DNA of 64,000 nucleotides, taken from assembly GCF_030295405.1 (NCBI RefSeq), contig NZ_AP027080.1:62001-126000 (forward strand). Reading direction: 5' to 3'. Below the pieces are notes generated by a model that saw nothing but the letters and a program-made list of their open reading frames with translations, ran no database searches and had not been told where the DNA came from. Position 1 is the first letter of the stretch, and the number at the start of each line of letters is the position of its first letter. Below, one piece after another: positions 1 through 8,460 of the stretch. Position numbers and translations under genes: made by a program. Source of the DNA: Mesoterricola silvestris (GTDB lineage Bacteria; Acidobacteriota; Holophagae; Holophagales; Holophagaceae).

Positions 1-1
1 G

Positions 2-244
2 GAGCTCATGGAGGTCTTCGGGAAGCTGGTGGAGGCGGGGGTCGATATCCTCACGCTCGGGCAGTACCTGCGGCCCACCCGGCACCAGCTGCCGGTGAAG
101 GCGTACGTCCACCCCGACGCCTTCGCGGAACTGGGCCGCAAGGCCAAGGCCCTGGGGTTCCGCACCGTGTACGCGGGCCCGCTGGTGCGTTCCAGCTTCA
201 ACGCCCACGAGGTGAGCGCCATGGAAGGGATCTCCATCGCATGA
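2..244 (+). CDS. lipA: Lipoyl synthase, C-terminal end (5' part outside window)
   Basis: This is the last ~80 codons of lipoyl synthase, the radical-SAM enzyme that inserts two sulfurs into protein-bound octanoyl groups. The visible part carries the family's conserved tail: the GQYLRPTRHQLPV segment, a YVHPDAF block, then GFRTVYAGPLVRSS followed by a short acidic end; the serine in LVRSS is the conserved cluster-binding serine of the family. The gene is open at the left edge of the window, so the radical-SAM cysteines are not visible. Its stop overlaps the start of rlmN (ATGA), so the two genes are probably co-transcribed and translationally coupled. Identification rests on the tail motif and is firm. 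Confidence 0.93.
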   Translation, partial: ELMEVFGKLVEAGVDILTLGQYLRPTRHQLPVKAYVHPDAFAELGRKAKALGFRTVYAGPLVRSSFNAHEVSAMEGISIA

Positions 245-1305
245 CCGGGACCGCCGCCAACCCCTGGGACGCCCCGGCCCCGGAGGCCGCGGGGCTCCCC
301 TCCGTCTTCGGGCTGCTGCCCGAGGAGCTGGAGGCCGCCCCGGGCCGCGCGGAGCACGTCTTCAACCGCCTGCACCGGCCCTGGACCTACCGGCCCGAAG
401 GGCTCTTCCTCAACCGGGAGGCGCGGGAATGGATCGCGGCCTCGTACGACGTGTCGCTGCCGGAGATCATCGAGCGCCACCCCAGCGAGGACGGCGCCAC
501 CAAGGTGGTGCTGCGCCTGCGGGACGGGGAGCGCATCGAGGCCGTGCACATGCCCCGGGACGTGCGCAATCCCCGGGTGACCCTCTGCATCAGCAGCCAG
601 GTGGGATGCGCCATGGGGTGCACCTTCTGCGCCACGGGCGCCATGGGGATCCGGCGCAACCTTTCGGCGGGGGAGATCGTGGGCCAGGTGCTGAGCCTCA
701 TCCGGACCCTGGGGCCCGCCCAGCCCCACGCCATCACCCTGGTGTTCATGGGCATGGGGGAGCCGCTGCACAACCTGGACAACGTCCACCGGGCCATCCG
801 CATCCTGAACCACCCCTGGGGGCTGAACATCTCCACCCGGCGCATCACGGTGTCCACCTCCGGCCTGGTGCCCGCCATCGAGCGGCTTTCCCGCCTGCGG
901 CCGCGGCCCTGGCTGGCCTTGAGCCTCAACGCCACCACGGACGAGGCCCGGAGCCGGGTCATGCCCGTGAACCGCGTGTGGGGCCTGGGGCGCCTGCGGG
1001 AGGCCCTGGGGGCCTGGGGACTGGCCCCCGGGGAGAAATTCCTCCTGGAATACGTGCTGCTGGCCGGGGAGAACGACACGGTGGAGGATGCCGACCGCCT
1101 TGCGGATTGGCTGGGCGAACTGCGCCATGGACACAACATCAACCTCATCCGCATGAACGAGCACGCGGCGTCCGCCTTCAAGCAGCCGGAGGAGGACCGG
1201 CTCCAGGCCTTCCTGGACCGGCTCAAGGCCCGGGGCTGCTTCGTGACGGTGCGCAAGAGCCGGGGCCGGGATGTGCAAGGGGCCTGCGGCCAGCTGCTTA
1301 AATAA
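241..1305 (+). CDS. rlmN: 23S rRNA (adenine-2503-C2)-methyltransferase RlmN
   Basis: Radical-SAM dual-specificity methyltransferase that methylates C2 of A2503 in 23S rRNA (and A37 of some tRNAs). The 354-residue length is normal. The cluster motif CxxxCxxC is seen as CAMGCTFC, followed by the family block FMGMGEPLHN, and the C-terminal GRDVQGACGQL contains the methyl-carrying cysteine. The N-terminal ~100 residues are the usual RlmN RNA-binding accessory domain. The ATG overlaps the lipA stop by four bases. RlmN and Cfr are related, but the length, housekeeping position and full RlmN-type motifs make RlmN the clear choice. Confidence 0.96.
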   Translation: MTGTAANPWDAPAPEAAGLPSVFGLLPEELEAAPGRAEHVFNRLHRPWTYRPEGLFLNREAREWIAASYDVSLPEIIERHPSEDGATKVVLRLRDGERIEAVHMPRDVRNPRVTLCISSQVGCAMGCTFCATGAMGIRRNLSAGEIVGQVLSLIRTLGPAQPHAITLVFMGMGEPLHNLDNVHRAIRILNHPWGLNISTRRITVSTSGLVPAIERLSRLRPRPWLALSLNATTDEARSRVMPVNRVWGLGRLREALGAWGLAPGEKFLLEYVLLAGENDTVEDADRLADWLGELRHGHNINLIRMNEHAASAFKQPEEDRLQAFLDRLKARGCFVTVRKSRGRDVQGACGQLLK

Positions 1306-1420
1306 ACCTGGGCCGGGGGATCCGGATGAATTAAATATTAATGTCGCGGTGTGACCCCGGTCCGTTGGAGAACGGGGGCAACCGTGATAGCTTTCATCTC
1401 GTTCTCCTCAGAGGTCCCGA

Positions 1421-1552
1421 ATGCATCAGCCGGATGACGTCTCACAAACCTGGGTCCCCCCCGCGGAGGCCTGGACGCCGCAGGGGCAGCCGCCCACCCT
1501 GGACCCCTACTACGAGGACCCCTACAACCCCGATCCCTATTCCAAGATGTAG
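1421..1552 (+). CDS. Small Tyr/Pro-rich protein, 43 aa, unknown function
   Basis: A short reading frame with its own GAGG ribosome-binding site (1411-1414, six bases before ATG). It encodes 43 residues, beginning MHQPDDVSQTW and ending in a repetitive DPYYEDPYNPDPYSKM tail. Its TAG abuts the ATG of rdgB with no gap, a typical coupled-gene arrangement. The tail has an (D/N)PY repeat with five tyrosines in sixteen residues. I know of no family for it. It may be a genuine microprotein or a leader peptide whose translation controls rdgB. The AT-rich stretch near 1330-1340 (GAATTAAATATTAATG) is a plausible promoter for both. Judged real from the RBS, spacing and non-random composition only. Confidence 0.5.
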   Translation: MHQPDDVSQTWVPPAEAWTPQGQPPTLDPYYEDPYNPDPYSKM

Positions 1553-2134
1553 ATGAAGATCCTCCTCGCCTCCCGGAACGCGGGAAAACTTCGCGAATTC
1601 AAGGACCTCCTCCAGGGCGCGGACCTGGTTCCCTGGCCGGAGGATGCCCCGGAAATCCCCGAGGAGGGGGCCTTCTTCCAGGACAACGCCCTGCAGAAGG
1701 CCACCTTCGCCAAGGATTGGTGGGAGCGGAAGGGTGAATGTCCGGTCGATGGGGTGCTTGCCGATGATTCCGGTCTGTGCGTGGACGCCCTGTGGGGTGG
1801 GCCTGGAGTGCTGAGCGCCCGGTTTGCCCGGGGCCTGGGCCAGGATGCCAAGAACCGAAGGCTCCTGGGAATGATTCCGCCGGGTGCTCAACGGTCGGCC
1901 CGGTTTGTGTGTGTGCTTGCCTGGGCGCCCATGGCCGGGGAAGCGGTGACGTTCGGCGGCTCGGTTGAAGGACAGCTGGCCCTGGAACCCCGGGGCGGCC
2001 AGGGGTTCGGGTATGATCCGATTTTCATCCCGGAGGGGTACGACCGGACCTTCGGAGAGCTTCCTTCCACGGCCAAGCAGGGACTCAGCCACCGGGCCCG
2101 GGCCAGCCGGGCGTTCCTGGAAGCATTTGGCTAG
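1553..2134 (+). CDS. rdgB: RdgB/HAM1 non-canonical purine NTP pyrophosphatase
   Basis: Cytosolic house-cleaning enzyme that hydrolyses dITP, XTP and ITP to monophosphates, keeping deaminated purines out of DNA and RNA. The 193-residue protein has the family N-terminus LLASRNAGKLREFKDLL, the central LADDSGLCVDAL block with its metal and base-binding acidic residues, and the GFGYDPIF motif. It starts directly after the stop of the 43-residue ORF and its stop overlaps the stop of the convergent gene at 2131. The flanking genes give no further clue. The assignment is secure from motifs and length. Confidence 0.95.
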   Translation: MKILLASRNAGKLREFKDLLQGADLVPWPEDAPEIPEEGAFFQDNALQKATFAKDWWERKGECPVDGVLADDSGLCVDALWGGPGVLSARFARGLGQDAKNRRLLGMIPPGAQRSARFVCVLAWAPMAGEAVTFGGSVEGQLALEPRGGQGFGYDPIFIPEGYDRTFGELPSTAKQGLSHRARASRAFLEAFG

Positions 2135-2571
2135 GCCTCATCCCCCCAGATCTTCTTCTCCCGGAGATTCACGGCTGCCTGGTAGGCGCCCAGGATGGCG
2201 TTCCGCACGCGCTGGTATCCCTGCTCTGTGACCTTGGAATTGAAGCTCATGGAGGAGATGACGTAGAACCCCTCGCCGTTGGGCAGGGGCTGGGGGGCGG
2301 AGATCTGGATCTGGGGGGGAAGGACGGCGGAGGAGCTGTCCTCCCGGAGCCGCACGGCGACCCGGTCGGACCAGGCCTGGAGGCGGGGGGTGATGTCCAG
2401 GCCGGCCTGGGCGTCCTCCACCAGGACGCGGCCGTAGAGGGTGAAGGAGAGCCGCAGCTGGGGGCCGTCGATGGCGCTGTTGAGGTACCCGGCCATGGAA
2501 GCCAATTGCTGGAGGTCCTTCTGGATCGCCAGGAGCTTGGGACTTGCCTGGGAGATGGGTTTGGTGGCCAT
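2131..2571 (-). CDS. Hypothetical protein, 146 aa
   Basis: I do not recognise this protein. It is soluble-looking: no signal peptide, no membrane segment. It has a helical N-terminal stretch (KLLAIQKDLQQLASMAGYLN), followed by alternating strands with several conserved-looking blocks and a basic helical C-terminus. I chose the ATG at 2571 because the longer GTG start at 2586 leaves its purine tract with no spacing. Its stop overlaps the rdgB stop, so transcription of the two genes converges with no intergenic space. It is divergent from the cobalamin riboswitch, leaving about 45 bp for its promoter. Coding status is supported by length and amino acid composition rather than by family. Confidence 0.6.
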   Translation of the reverse strand: MATKPISQASPKLLAIQKDLQQLASMAGYLNSAIDGPQLRLSFTLYGRVLVEDAQAGLDITPRLQAWSDRVAVRLREDSSSAVLPPQIQISAPQPLPNGEGFYVISSMSFNSKVTEQGYQRVRNAILGAYQAAVNLREKKIWGDEA

Positions 2572-2617
2572 GGACCCATTATGCACCTTGTATTCGGCCC
2601 CCTGCCCTGCGAACCTA

Positions 2618-2810
2618 CTTCCCTACAGCGTGTGCTGGATGTTCGGGAAGCAGGTGTGAATCCTGCGCTGCCCCGCAACGGTATGCACCCCGGGCCGAGC
2701 GCCATGGACCGGGAGACCCCGCTGGAGCCACTGGGGCGGATCCCCGGGAAGACTCCAGGGGCATCGCAAGATGCCTGTCGCGTGCGAGCCCGGAGACCGG
2801 TCCTGCATTA
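2618..2810 (+). promoter_or_regulatory. Cobalamin (adenosylcobalamin) riboswitch
   Basis: The RNA leader of the corrinoid operon carries the conserved aptamer core: the AGGTGTGAATCC segment, GCTGCCCCGCAACGGTA, and the downstream B12 box region GAGCCCGGAGACCGG at 2786-2800. These elements occur in the right order and spacing for the cobalamin class. It lies 90-280 bp before the TonB receptor start. In known examples cobalamin binding represses translation or causes termination. There is no T-rich terminator between 2810 and the start codon, so translational control is the likelier mode (inference). Confidence 0.93.
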
Positions 2811-2878
2811 ACCCAACCGTCGTGGGGACGGGGAGGGCCCTTGCCCCAGCGGCGATGCCACCCCTTGTTCCCCGGCAC

Positions 2879-2893
2879 CATGCGCGGAGCATG
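2879..2893 (+). promoter_or_regulatory. Small hairpin enclosing the Shine-Dalgarno of the TonB receptor gene
   Basis: CATGC (2879-2883) and GCATG (2889-2893) can pair across a GCGGA loop. The purine-rich ribosome-binding site (CGGAG, 2885-2889) lies in this loop and stem, three bases before the ATG at 2896. It could be the expression-platform element by which the riboswitch hides the start. The stem is short, so this is a suggestion from sequence only. Confidence 0.3.
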
Positions 2894-2895
2894 CA

Positions 2896-4878
2896 ATGGG
2901 CAATTCAAGAATCCTTTTTTCCCTGGCCGTGGGGGCCCGCCTCTGGGCGGGGGATCCGGGGGTGGAGCCCCCGCCCGTGAGGTCCGAAGCCTCGGCCACG
3001 GTCACGGTCACCGCGGAGGCCACCCCCGTGGAGGTGGTGCGGACCCCCAATCCCGTGCTGGTGGTGGACAGGGCGGCCATCGAGGCCCGGGGGGCGGACA
3101 ATCTGGGCGATCTCCTGCGGATGCTCCTGCCGGGCCAGGTGTTCTCCAGCGGCGGCGTGGGCACGGCGGCCACCCTGAACCTGGGGGGAGGAAGGGCCCA
3201 GGATGCGGTGGTGGTCCTGGATGGCATCCGCCTCTCCGACGCCACGGGCCTGGGCGGGGTGAACCTCTCCATGATCTCCCTGGCGGGCATCGAACGCATG
3301 GAGGTCCAGCAGGGGCCCTGCTCCACCCGTTTCGGGTCCGACGCCCAGACCGGGGTGGTGGCGCTGTACTCGGCGGGCCACGCCCGGGAGGGGTTCAGCG
3401 GCCAGGTGCGGGCCGGGGCCGGGAGCCAGGCCATCCGCGAGGGTCTCTTCGCCCCCGCCTACGGGTGGGCCTCGGGCTGGGTGCGGGCCTCGGTCAGCGG
3501 CCAGCAGGAGGATGGCGCCACGCCGGCGGACCACCCCTTCCGTTCCTCGGGCGTCTTCCTGGGGGGAGGCCAGCAGGTGGGGGCCGATACCCTGGTGACG
3601 GCGAGCTACCGCAACGCATTCGCGGGGGTTCCGGTGCCCATCACCTACGCGGACTACGGATCGGGTCCCCGGGCCGGGTCCCAGTACGTCCCCTCCCGGC
3701 AGGATTTCAACCGCACCGAGGTGCTCAGCGCCACGGTGCGGTCCTCCCTGACCCCGGCGCTCCTGGGGGAGCTCACGGTGGGACAGGCGCTGCAGGCGCG
3801 GCTGGAGCCCAACTACACGGACGGGGCCGCCACGGAGCGGTACACCAGCCAGCGTAACCAGGCCAACGGGGCCCTCACCTGGCGTGCGTCCAGGATCTCC
3901 ACCCTCCAGGCGGGCTTCGACCTCTACCAGGAGACGGCGCGCTTCGCGGGGACGGTGGACCCGGCCACGGGCCGGCACCTGGCGGTGTTCCTGGAGGACC
4001 AGACGGAAATCTCGGATTCCCTGCGCGTGGTGGCCACGGTCCGGGGCGAGCGCGACCGGCTCACCTTCCCCGATGCCCGGGACACCCAGGTGTCCCGGGC
4101 CACCTGGAAGCTGGGCATCAACTGGCTCCTGGGGGGCGGGCTGCGGGCCTATGCCTCGGCGGGCACCGCCTTCGCCAATCCCCTGCTCTTCCAGGCCATC
4201 TACAACGCCCAGTACCAGGGCCAGGCCCTGGACAACGAGCGCAGCTTCACCGCCCAGGCCGGCCTCACCTACGCGGCGGGGCCCTGGACGGCGGCCCTGG
4301 AGCTCTCCCGGACCCTCTACGGGAACCTGGTCTACTTCGACGCCAACGGCGGGCAGTTCATCCCCGCCTCCTGGGGCGGGTACTATTCGGGCATCTACCG
4401 CAACGGGTCCGATCTCCGGCTCCAGTCGGCCCAGGTCACGGCGGGGTACCGCACGGGGACCTGGAGCCTCCAGGGCTTCTACCGCAACCAGGAGTTCCGG
4501 GACGAGCAGGCCGTCCCCTCCCAGCGCTTCTCGTCGGGGGCCGTGATCCGCAAGCCCTTCCAGACCCTGGGGCTCACCGGCCACCGCACCCTGGGGAGCC
4601 TGAGGCTGGAAGGCTCCTGGTCCTGGATCGGGCCCCGCTACGACTACGGGCTGCCCACGGCCTTCAAGGAGCACTTCAACGATCTGGGCCTCAAGGCGAT
4701 GCTGCCCCTGGGCCGGGCCGTGACCCTGACCCTGCGGGGGGACCACCTCCTGCAGCCCCGCACCACCGTGCCGCAGTGGCTGGCCCGGGAGCGGGACTTC
4801 CAGAACGACGCCTCCCAGATCTTCGGCTTCCCGGCGCAGCCTCCGACGGTGACGGTCGAGATGCGCTACCTTTTCTAG
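2896..4878 (+). CDS. btuB: TonB-dependent outer-membrane corrinoid receptor, BtuB-like
   Basis: Predicted outer-membrane 22-strand barrel that imports cobalamin or other corrinoids with energy from TonB. The 660-residue product has a signal peptide (MGNSRILFSLAVGARLWAG), a possible TonB box (ATVTVTA), then a plug domain with DNLGDLLRMLLPG, the VVVLDGIRLSD block and IERMEVQQGP. It ends in the barrel signature MRYLF with terminal Phe. It is first in the operon behind the cobalamin riboswitch and directly before btuF, btuC and btuD, which is what points to corrinoid substrate. The sequence itself shows only the TonB-receptor class. Start chosen by signal peptide and CGGAG at suitable spacing. 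Confidence 0.9.
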   Translation: MGNSRILFSLAVGARLWAGDPGVEPPPVRSEASATVTVTAEATPVEVVRTPNPVLVVDRAAIEARGADNLGDLLRMLLPGQVFSSGGVGTAATLNLGGGRAQDAVVVLDGIRLSDATGLGGVNLSMISLAGIERMEVQQGPCSTRFGSDAQTGVVALYSAGHAREGFSGQVRAGAGSQAIREGLFAPAYGWASGWVRASVSGQQEDGATPADHPFRSSGVFLGGGQQVGADTLVTASYRNAFAGVPVPITYADYGSGPRAGSQYVPSRQDFNRTEVLSATVRSSLTPALLGELTVGQALQARLEPNYTDGAATERYTSQRNQANGALTWRASRISTLQAGFDLYQETARFAGTVDPATGRHLAVFLEDQTEISDSLRVVATVRGERDRLTFPDARDTQVSRATWKLGINWLLGGGLRAYASAGTAFANPLLFQAIYNAQYQGQALDNERSFTAQAGLTYAAGPWTAALELSRTLYGNLVYFDANGGQFIPASWGGYYSGIYRNGSDLRLQSAQVTAGYRTGTWSLQGFYRNQEFRDEQAVPSQRFSSGAVIRKPFQTLGLTGHRTLGSLRLEGSWSWIGPRYDYGLPTAFKEHFNDLGLKAMLPLGRAVTLTLRGDHLLQPRTTVPQWLARERDFQNDASQIFGFPAQPPTVTVEMRYLF

Positions 4879-4893
4879 GAACCTCCCCCGCCC

Positions 4894-5733
4894 ATGGATA
4901 CCCGCCCCAGCATGCGCCGCCTCCTTTCCATCCTGTTCCTCCCCGCCCTTCTCTGGGCGGGGGGGCCCGTGCGGGTCGTGAGCCAGACGGTGGGCACCGA
5001 CGAACTGCTGGTGGCCCTGGCGGCGCCGGGCCAGATCGCGGCCCTGAGCCACCTGGCCCGGGACCCGGAGTTCACGCCGGATGTCCGCGCCAACGCCAAG
5101 TACCCCTGCCTGCGCACCGGCAGCGCCGAGGACGTGCTCCACTTCCGCCCGGGCCTGGTGCTCGCGGCGGCGTGGACGGCGCCGGAGACCTTGACGATCC
5201 TGCGCAGGGCCAAGGTGGACCTGGTGGTGGTGGACCGCTTCGAGACCCTGGACGACCTCTACGACTCCGCGCGCAGGATCGGCGCGGCCCTGGGCCGCCG
5301 GGAGCGCGCCGAGGAGCTCATCGGCCAGTGGAAGGCGCGCGTGGCGGAGCTGGACAGGCGCCTGAAGGGCGTCCGGGCCGTGCGCGTCCTGGCGGTGGGC
5401 CTCTATCCGTTCACCGCGGGCGCGGGCACCACCTTCCAGGACATGTGCGACCACGCGGGGGCCCTGAACGTGGCCGCGGAACAGGGCATCCGGGGCCACC
5501 AGCCCACCCCGGGCGAGAAGGTGCTCACGTGGAAGGTGGACGTGCTGGTCACCGACAAGGGTGAGCACATGGCCGAACGCCTCCGGGCCCTGGCGCCGTA
5601 CAAGTACCTTGGCGCGCTCCGCCGCGGCAGCCTCGTGGAGGTGCCGGGGCCGCTCATGTCGGCCACCAGCCAGGCCCGCATCGACGCCTACGAATTCCTG
5701 GCCAGGGCCCTGCATCCGGAGCGCTTCCGGTGA
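4894..5733 (+). CDS. btuF: Periplasmic corrinoid-binding protein, BtuF-like
   Basis: Predicted solute-binding protein that hands corrinoids to the BtuCD importer. The 279 residues start with a signal peptide (RRLLSILFLPALLWAGG) and show the helical-backbone receptor fold signature: VVSQTVGTDELLVALAAPGQIAALS, a conserved-position GSAEDVLHFRPGLVLAA, DLVVVDRFETLDDL, and a C-terminal EVPGPLMSATSQARIDAYEFLA. No lipobox cysteine is seen, so it is probably a free periplasmic protein. An internal ATG at 4912 (MRRLL) is an equally good start. The gene lies 15 bp after the receptor gene and overlaps btuC. Related binding proteins for haem or siderophores look similar; the riboswitch and cob neighbours favour corrinoid. 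Confidence 0.86.
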   Translation: MDTRPSMRRLLSILFLPALLWAGGPVRVVSQTVGTDELLVALAAPGQIAALSHLARDPEFTPDVRANAKYPCLRTGSAEDVLHFRPGLVLAAAWTAPETLTILRRAKVDLVVVDRFETLDDLYDSARRIGAALGRRERAEELIGQWKARVAELDRRLKGVRAVRVLAVGLYPFTAGAGTTFQDMCDHAGALNVAAEQGIRGHQPTPGEKVLTWKVDVLVTDKGEHMAERLRALAPYKYLGALRRGSLVEVPGPLMSATSQARIDAYEFLARALHPERFR

Positions 5734-6701
5734 GGCGCCGGGCCGGCGTCATCCTCTCCCTGATCCTCCTCCTGGCGGTGCTGGCCTCCCTGGGGCTGGG
5801 GGACTCCAATCTGGGGCCCACGGCCCTGCTGCGCGCCCTGGTGGGGCGGGGGGACGAACTGGACCGGACCATCCTCTGGGACCTGCGGCTCCCCCGCACC
5901 CTGGTGGGCCTCGCGGTGGGCGCGGGCCTGGCGGCCTCGGGCGTGACCATGCAGGCCTTCTTCCGCAACCCCCTGGCCTCCCCGGGCCTGCTGGGGGTGA
6001 GCGCGGGCGGCGCCCTGGGGGCGGTGGCGGTGCTGGCCCTGGGATGGCACGCCAGCTTCCTCACGGTGCCCCTGGCGGCCATCGCCGGGGCCTTCCTGGC
6101 CACGGGCGCCGTGCTGGTGCTGGCGCGGCGGGGGGCCGGACCCGAGCACCTGCTGCTCTCCGGGGTGGCCCTCAACGCCTTCTTCGGGGCGGGGACCAGC
6201 TTCCTGCTGGCGCTTTCGGCGGGGAAATTCGAGGTGAGCGGGCAGATCCTCTTCTGGCTCATGGGCGGCATCGAGAACCGCACCTGGGAGCACGTGGCCA
6301 TCGGGTTGCCCGGGGTGCTGGTGTGCTGCGCGCTGCTGCTGCCCCTGGGGCGGCCCATGAACCTGCTGAGCCTGGGCGAGCCTTCGGCCCAGAGCCTGGG
6401 GGTGGACGTGCGGCGCCTGCGCTGGCAGCTCATCGCGCTTTCCACCGTGCTCACGGCCCTGGCCACGGCGGTGGGGGGCGTGGTGGGCTTCGTGGGCCTG
6501 CTGGTGCCCCATCTCCTGCGCCTGGCCTTCGGGCCCGACCACCGGCGGCTCCTGCCCCTTTCCATGGTGGGCGGGGCCGCCCTGGTGCTCCTTTGCGATC
6601 TGCCCACGCGCTTCGTGCCGGGGGGGCTGCGCCTGGGGGCCATGACGGCCCTGGTGGGCGGGCCCTTCCTTCTCTGGATGCTCCGGAGGAACCCGTGCTG
6701 A
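5730..6701 (+). CDS. btuC: Corrinoid ABC transporter permease BtuC
   Basis: Inner-membrane permease of the FecCD/BtuC family, which forms a homodimer with about ten helices per subunit. The 323-residue protein has the family landmarks RTLVGLAVGAGLAASGVTMQ, the NPLASPGLLGVSAGGALGA block, the GQILFWLMGGIENRTWE region and the FVGLLVPHLLRL segment that contacts the ATPase. A GTG start overlaps the btuF stop (GTGA). The btuD start lies inside its last codons. Both overlaps indicate translational coupling in one operon. Confidence 0.93.
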   Translation: MRRRAGVILSLILLLAVLASLGLGDSNLGPTALLRALVGRGDELDRTILWDLRLPRTLVGLAVGAGLAASGVTMQAFFRNPLASPGLLGVSAGGALGAVAVLALGWHASFLTVPLAAIAGAFLATGAVLVLARRGAGPEHLLLSGVALNAFFGAGTSFLLALSAGKFEVSGQILFWLMGGIENRTWEHVAIGLPGVLVCCALLLPLGRPMNLLSLGEPSAQSLGVDVRRLRWQLIALSTVLTALATAVGGVVGFVGLLVPHLLRLAFGPDHRRLLPLSMVGGAALVLLCDLPTRFVPGGLRLGAMTALVGGPFLLWMLRRNPC

Positions 6702-7414
6702 CGCCCGTGCTCGAGGCCGAGGGCCTCACCCTGGGGACCCGCCTGCGGGACGTGTCCTTCGGCCTGGGGGCGGGGCGCATGGTGGCGGTGGTGGGCCCCA
6801 ACGGCGCGGGGAAATCCACCCTCCTGCAGGTCCTGGCGGGCCTCCTCCACGGGCACGGGCGCATCCGGTGGCAGGGGCGGGACCTGGCCCGCATCCCCTT
6901 CCTGGAGCGGGGGCGGTCCCTGAGCTGGCTGGGGCAGGAGAGCCATGCGGAATTCGCGTTCCCGGTGCGGGAGGTGGTGGCCCAGGGCCGCCACGCCTGG
7001 GGGGACGACGGCCAGGGGGTGGAGGCGGCCCTGGATGCCCTGGACATCCGGCACCTGGAAGCGCGGCCCATCACCGAGCTGAGCGGGGGCGAAAGGCGGC
7101 GGGTCTTCCTGGCCCGGGCCCTGGCCACCGGCGCCCCCCTGCAGCTCTGGGACGAGCCCGCCGCGAACCTGGACGTGCGCCATGCGCTGGAGGTGCTCCG
7201 GCTGGCCCGGGACCTGGCCGGGGCCGGATCGACCCTCCTGGTGAGCCTCCACGACCTGCGGACCGCCTTCCGCTTCGACGAGGTGATGGTGCTGGACCAG
7301 GGCCGGATGGTGGGCTTCGGCCCCCCGGAGGCCATCCTCACCCCCGGTCTCATCGGCTCCGTCTTCCGCGTGAAGGCGTCGCCCGCCCAGGGGCTGGCCC
7401 TGGAACTGCCCTGA
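6695..7414 (+). CDS. btuD: Corrinoid ABC transporter ATPase BtuD
   Basis: ATP-binding subunit that powers the BtuC permease. The 239-residue protein has Walker A (GPNGAGKST), Q-loop region (WLGQESHAEF), signature LSGGE, Walker B (LQLWDEP, with the E) and the switch histidine in SLHDLR. I chose GTG 6695 because GGAGGA lies four bases upstream; the in-frame GTG at 6707 is too far from it. The gene overlaps btuC by seven bases. BtuD-type ATPases are hard to separate from FecE-type ones by sequence, but the operon settles the likely substrate. Confidence 0.92.
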   Translation: MLTPVLEAEGLTLGTRLRDVSFGLGAGRMVAVVGPNGAGKSTLLQVLAGLLHGHGRIRWQGRDLARIPFLERGRSLSWLGQESHAEFAFPVREVVAQGRHAWGDDGQGVEAALDALDIRHLEARPITELSGGERRRVFLARALATGAPLQLWDEPAANLDVRHALEVLRLARDLAGAGSTLLVSLHDLRTAFRFDEVMVLDQGRMVGFGPPEAILTPGLIGSVFRVKASPAQGLALELP

Positions 7415-7425
7415 CGAGGAGCCCC

Positions 7426-8460
7426 ATGCGCCTTCCCACCCTGCCCGTGCTGGACCCGGCCTTCCGCGAATCCGTGGCGCGCCACGTGGACGACCTGACC
7501 AAGCCCCTGGGGGCCCTGGGTCGCCTGGAAAGCCTGGGCGCGCAGCTGGCGTGGATCGCGGGGACCCCGCGCCCGCAGGACCCGGAGGCGTTCATCCTGA
7601 CCTTCGGCGGGGACCACGGCATCGCGCGCCACCAGGTCTCGGCCTACCCCCAGGAGGTGACGGTCCAGATGATGGCCAACATCGCCGGGGGCGGCGCGGC
7701 CATCTCCGCGCTGTGCCGGGCCAACCGCATCCACCACCGGGTCATCGACGCCGGGGTGGCCTCCCCCTGCCCCTTTCCCGGCGTCGCCCAGCGCAACGTC
7801 CTGCGGGGCACCCGGGATCCCCTGGAGGGGCCGGCCATGACCCGGGCGGAGGCCGAGGCCTGCATCCAGGCCGGCCTGGACGAGGTGGCGCTCCTGCCGC
7901 CGAACCCCTTCGCCCTCCTGGGGGTGGGCGAGATGGGCATCGCGAACAGCTCCGTGGCCGCGCTCCTGGTGTGCGCATTCACGGGGATGGATCCCGCCGG
8001 GGCGGTGGGGCCCGGCACCGGCATCCAGGGCTCCGCCCTGGGCAGGAAGCTGGAGGTGATCCGGCAGGTCCTCACGAAGCACCGCCCGGATCCCGCGGAT
8101 CCCCTGGGGGTGCTCGCCGCGGTGGGGGGCGCGGAGTTCGGGGCCATGGCGGGGGCCATGATCGGCGCGGCCGCCCGGGGCTGGGCGGTGATCGTGGACG
8201 GGTACATCGCCGGCGCCGCCGCCCTCGTGGCCATGGCCCTGGCGCCCGGCCTGGAGGCCTTCCTGGTGTGGAGCCACCGCAGCGCCGAGCCCGGGGCCCG
8301 GCTCGTGCTGGAGCACCTGGGCAAGGAGCCGGTGCTGGACCTGGACCTGCGCCTGGGCGAAGGCACCGGCGCCGCCCTGGCGGTGCCCATCCTGCGCTCG
8401 GCCTGCGCCGTGCTCCGGGAAATGGCCACCTTCGGCAGCGCGGGCGTGAGCCGCGCATGA
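7426..8460 (+). CDS. cobT: Nicotinate-nucleotide:dimethylbenzimidazole phosphoribosyltransferase CobT
   Basis: Makes alpha-ribazole phosphate from nicotinate mononucleotide and dimethylbenzimidazole, activating the lower ligand of cobalamin. The 344-residue protein has the family blocks LTKPLGALGRLE, FGGDHGIARHQVSAYP, GEMGIANSSVAALL and GAMAGAMIGAA, with the active-site glutamate expected in the C-terminal third. The ATG at 7426 follows GAGGAG by four bases and is 11 bp after btuD. It fits with cobS, cobC, cobU and the convergent bluB as a complete lower-ligand set. Confidence 0.95.
   Translation: MRLPTLPVLDPAFRESVARHVDDLTKPLGALGRLESLGAQLAWIAGTPRPQDPEAFILTFGGDHGIARHQVSAYPQEVTVQMMANIAGGGAAISALCRANRIHHRVIDAGVASPCPFPGVAQRNVLRGTRDPLEGPAMTRAEAEACIQAGLDEVALLPPNPFALLGVGEMGIANSSVAALLVCAFTGMDPAGAVGPGTGIQGSALGRKLEVIRQVLTKHRPDPADPLGVLAAVGGAEFGAMAGAMIGAAARGWAVIVDGYIAGAAALVAMALAPGLEAFLVWSHRSAEPGARLVLEHLGKEPVLDLDLRLGEGTGAALAVPILRSACAVLREMATFGSAGVSRA

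Noticed and set aside
1306-1420. Possible tRNA or small RNA after rlmN
   Set aside because: No cloverleaf, no TTC-arm sequence and no strong terminator; the segment looks like a promoter/leader for the small ORF and rdgB.
2905-5715. A 936-codon minus-strand frame opposite the receptor and btuF genes
   Set aside because: Biased Gly/Arg/Pro/His composition, no RBS or domain, and it covers two well-supported plus-strand genes.
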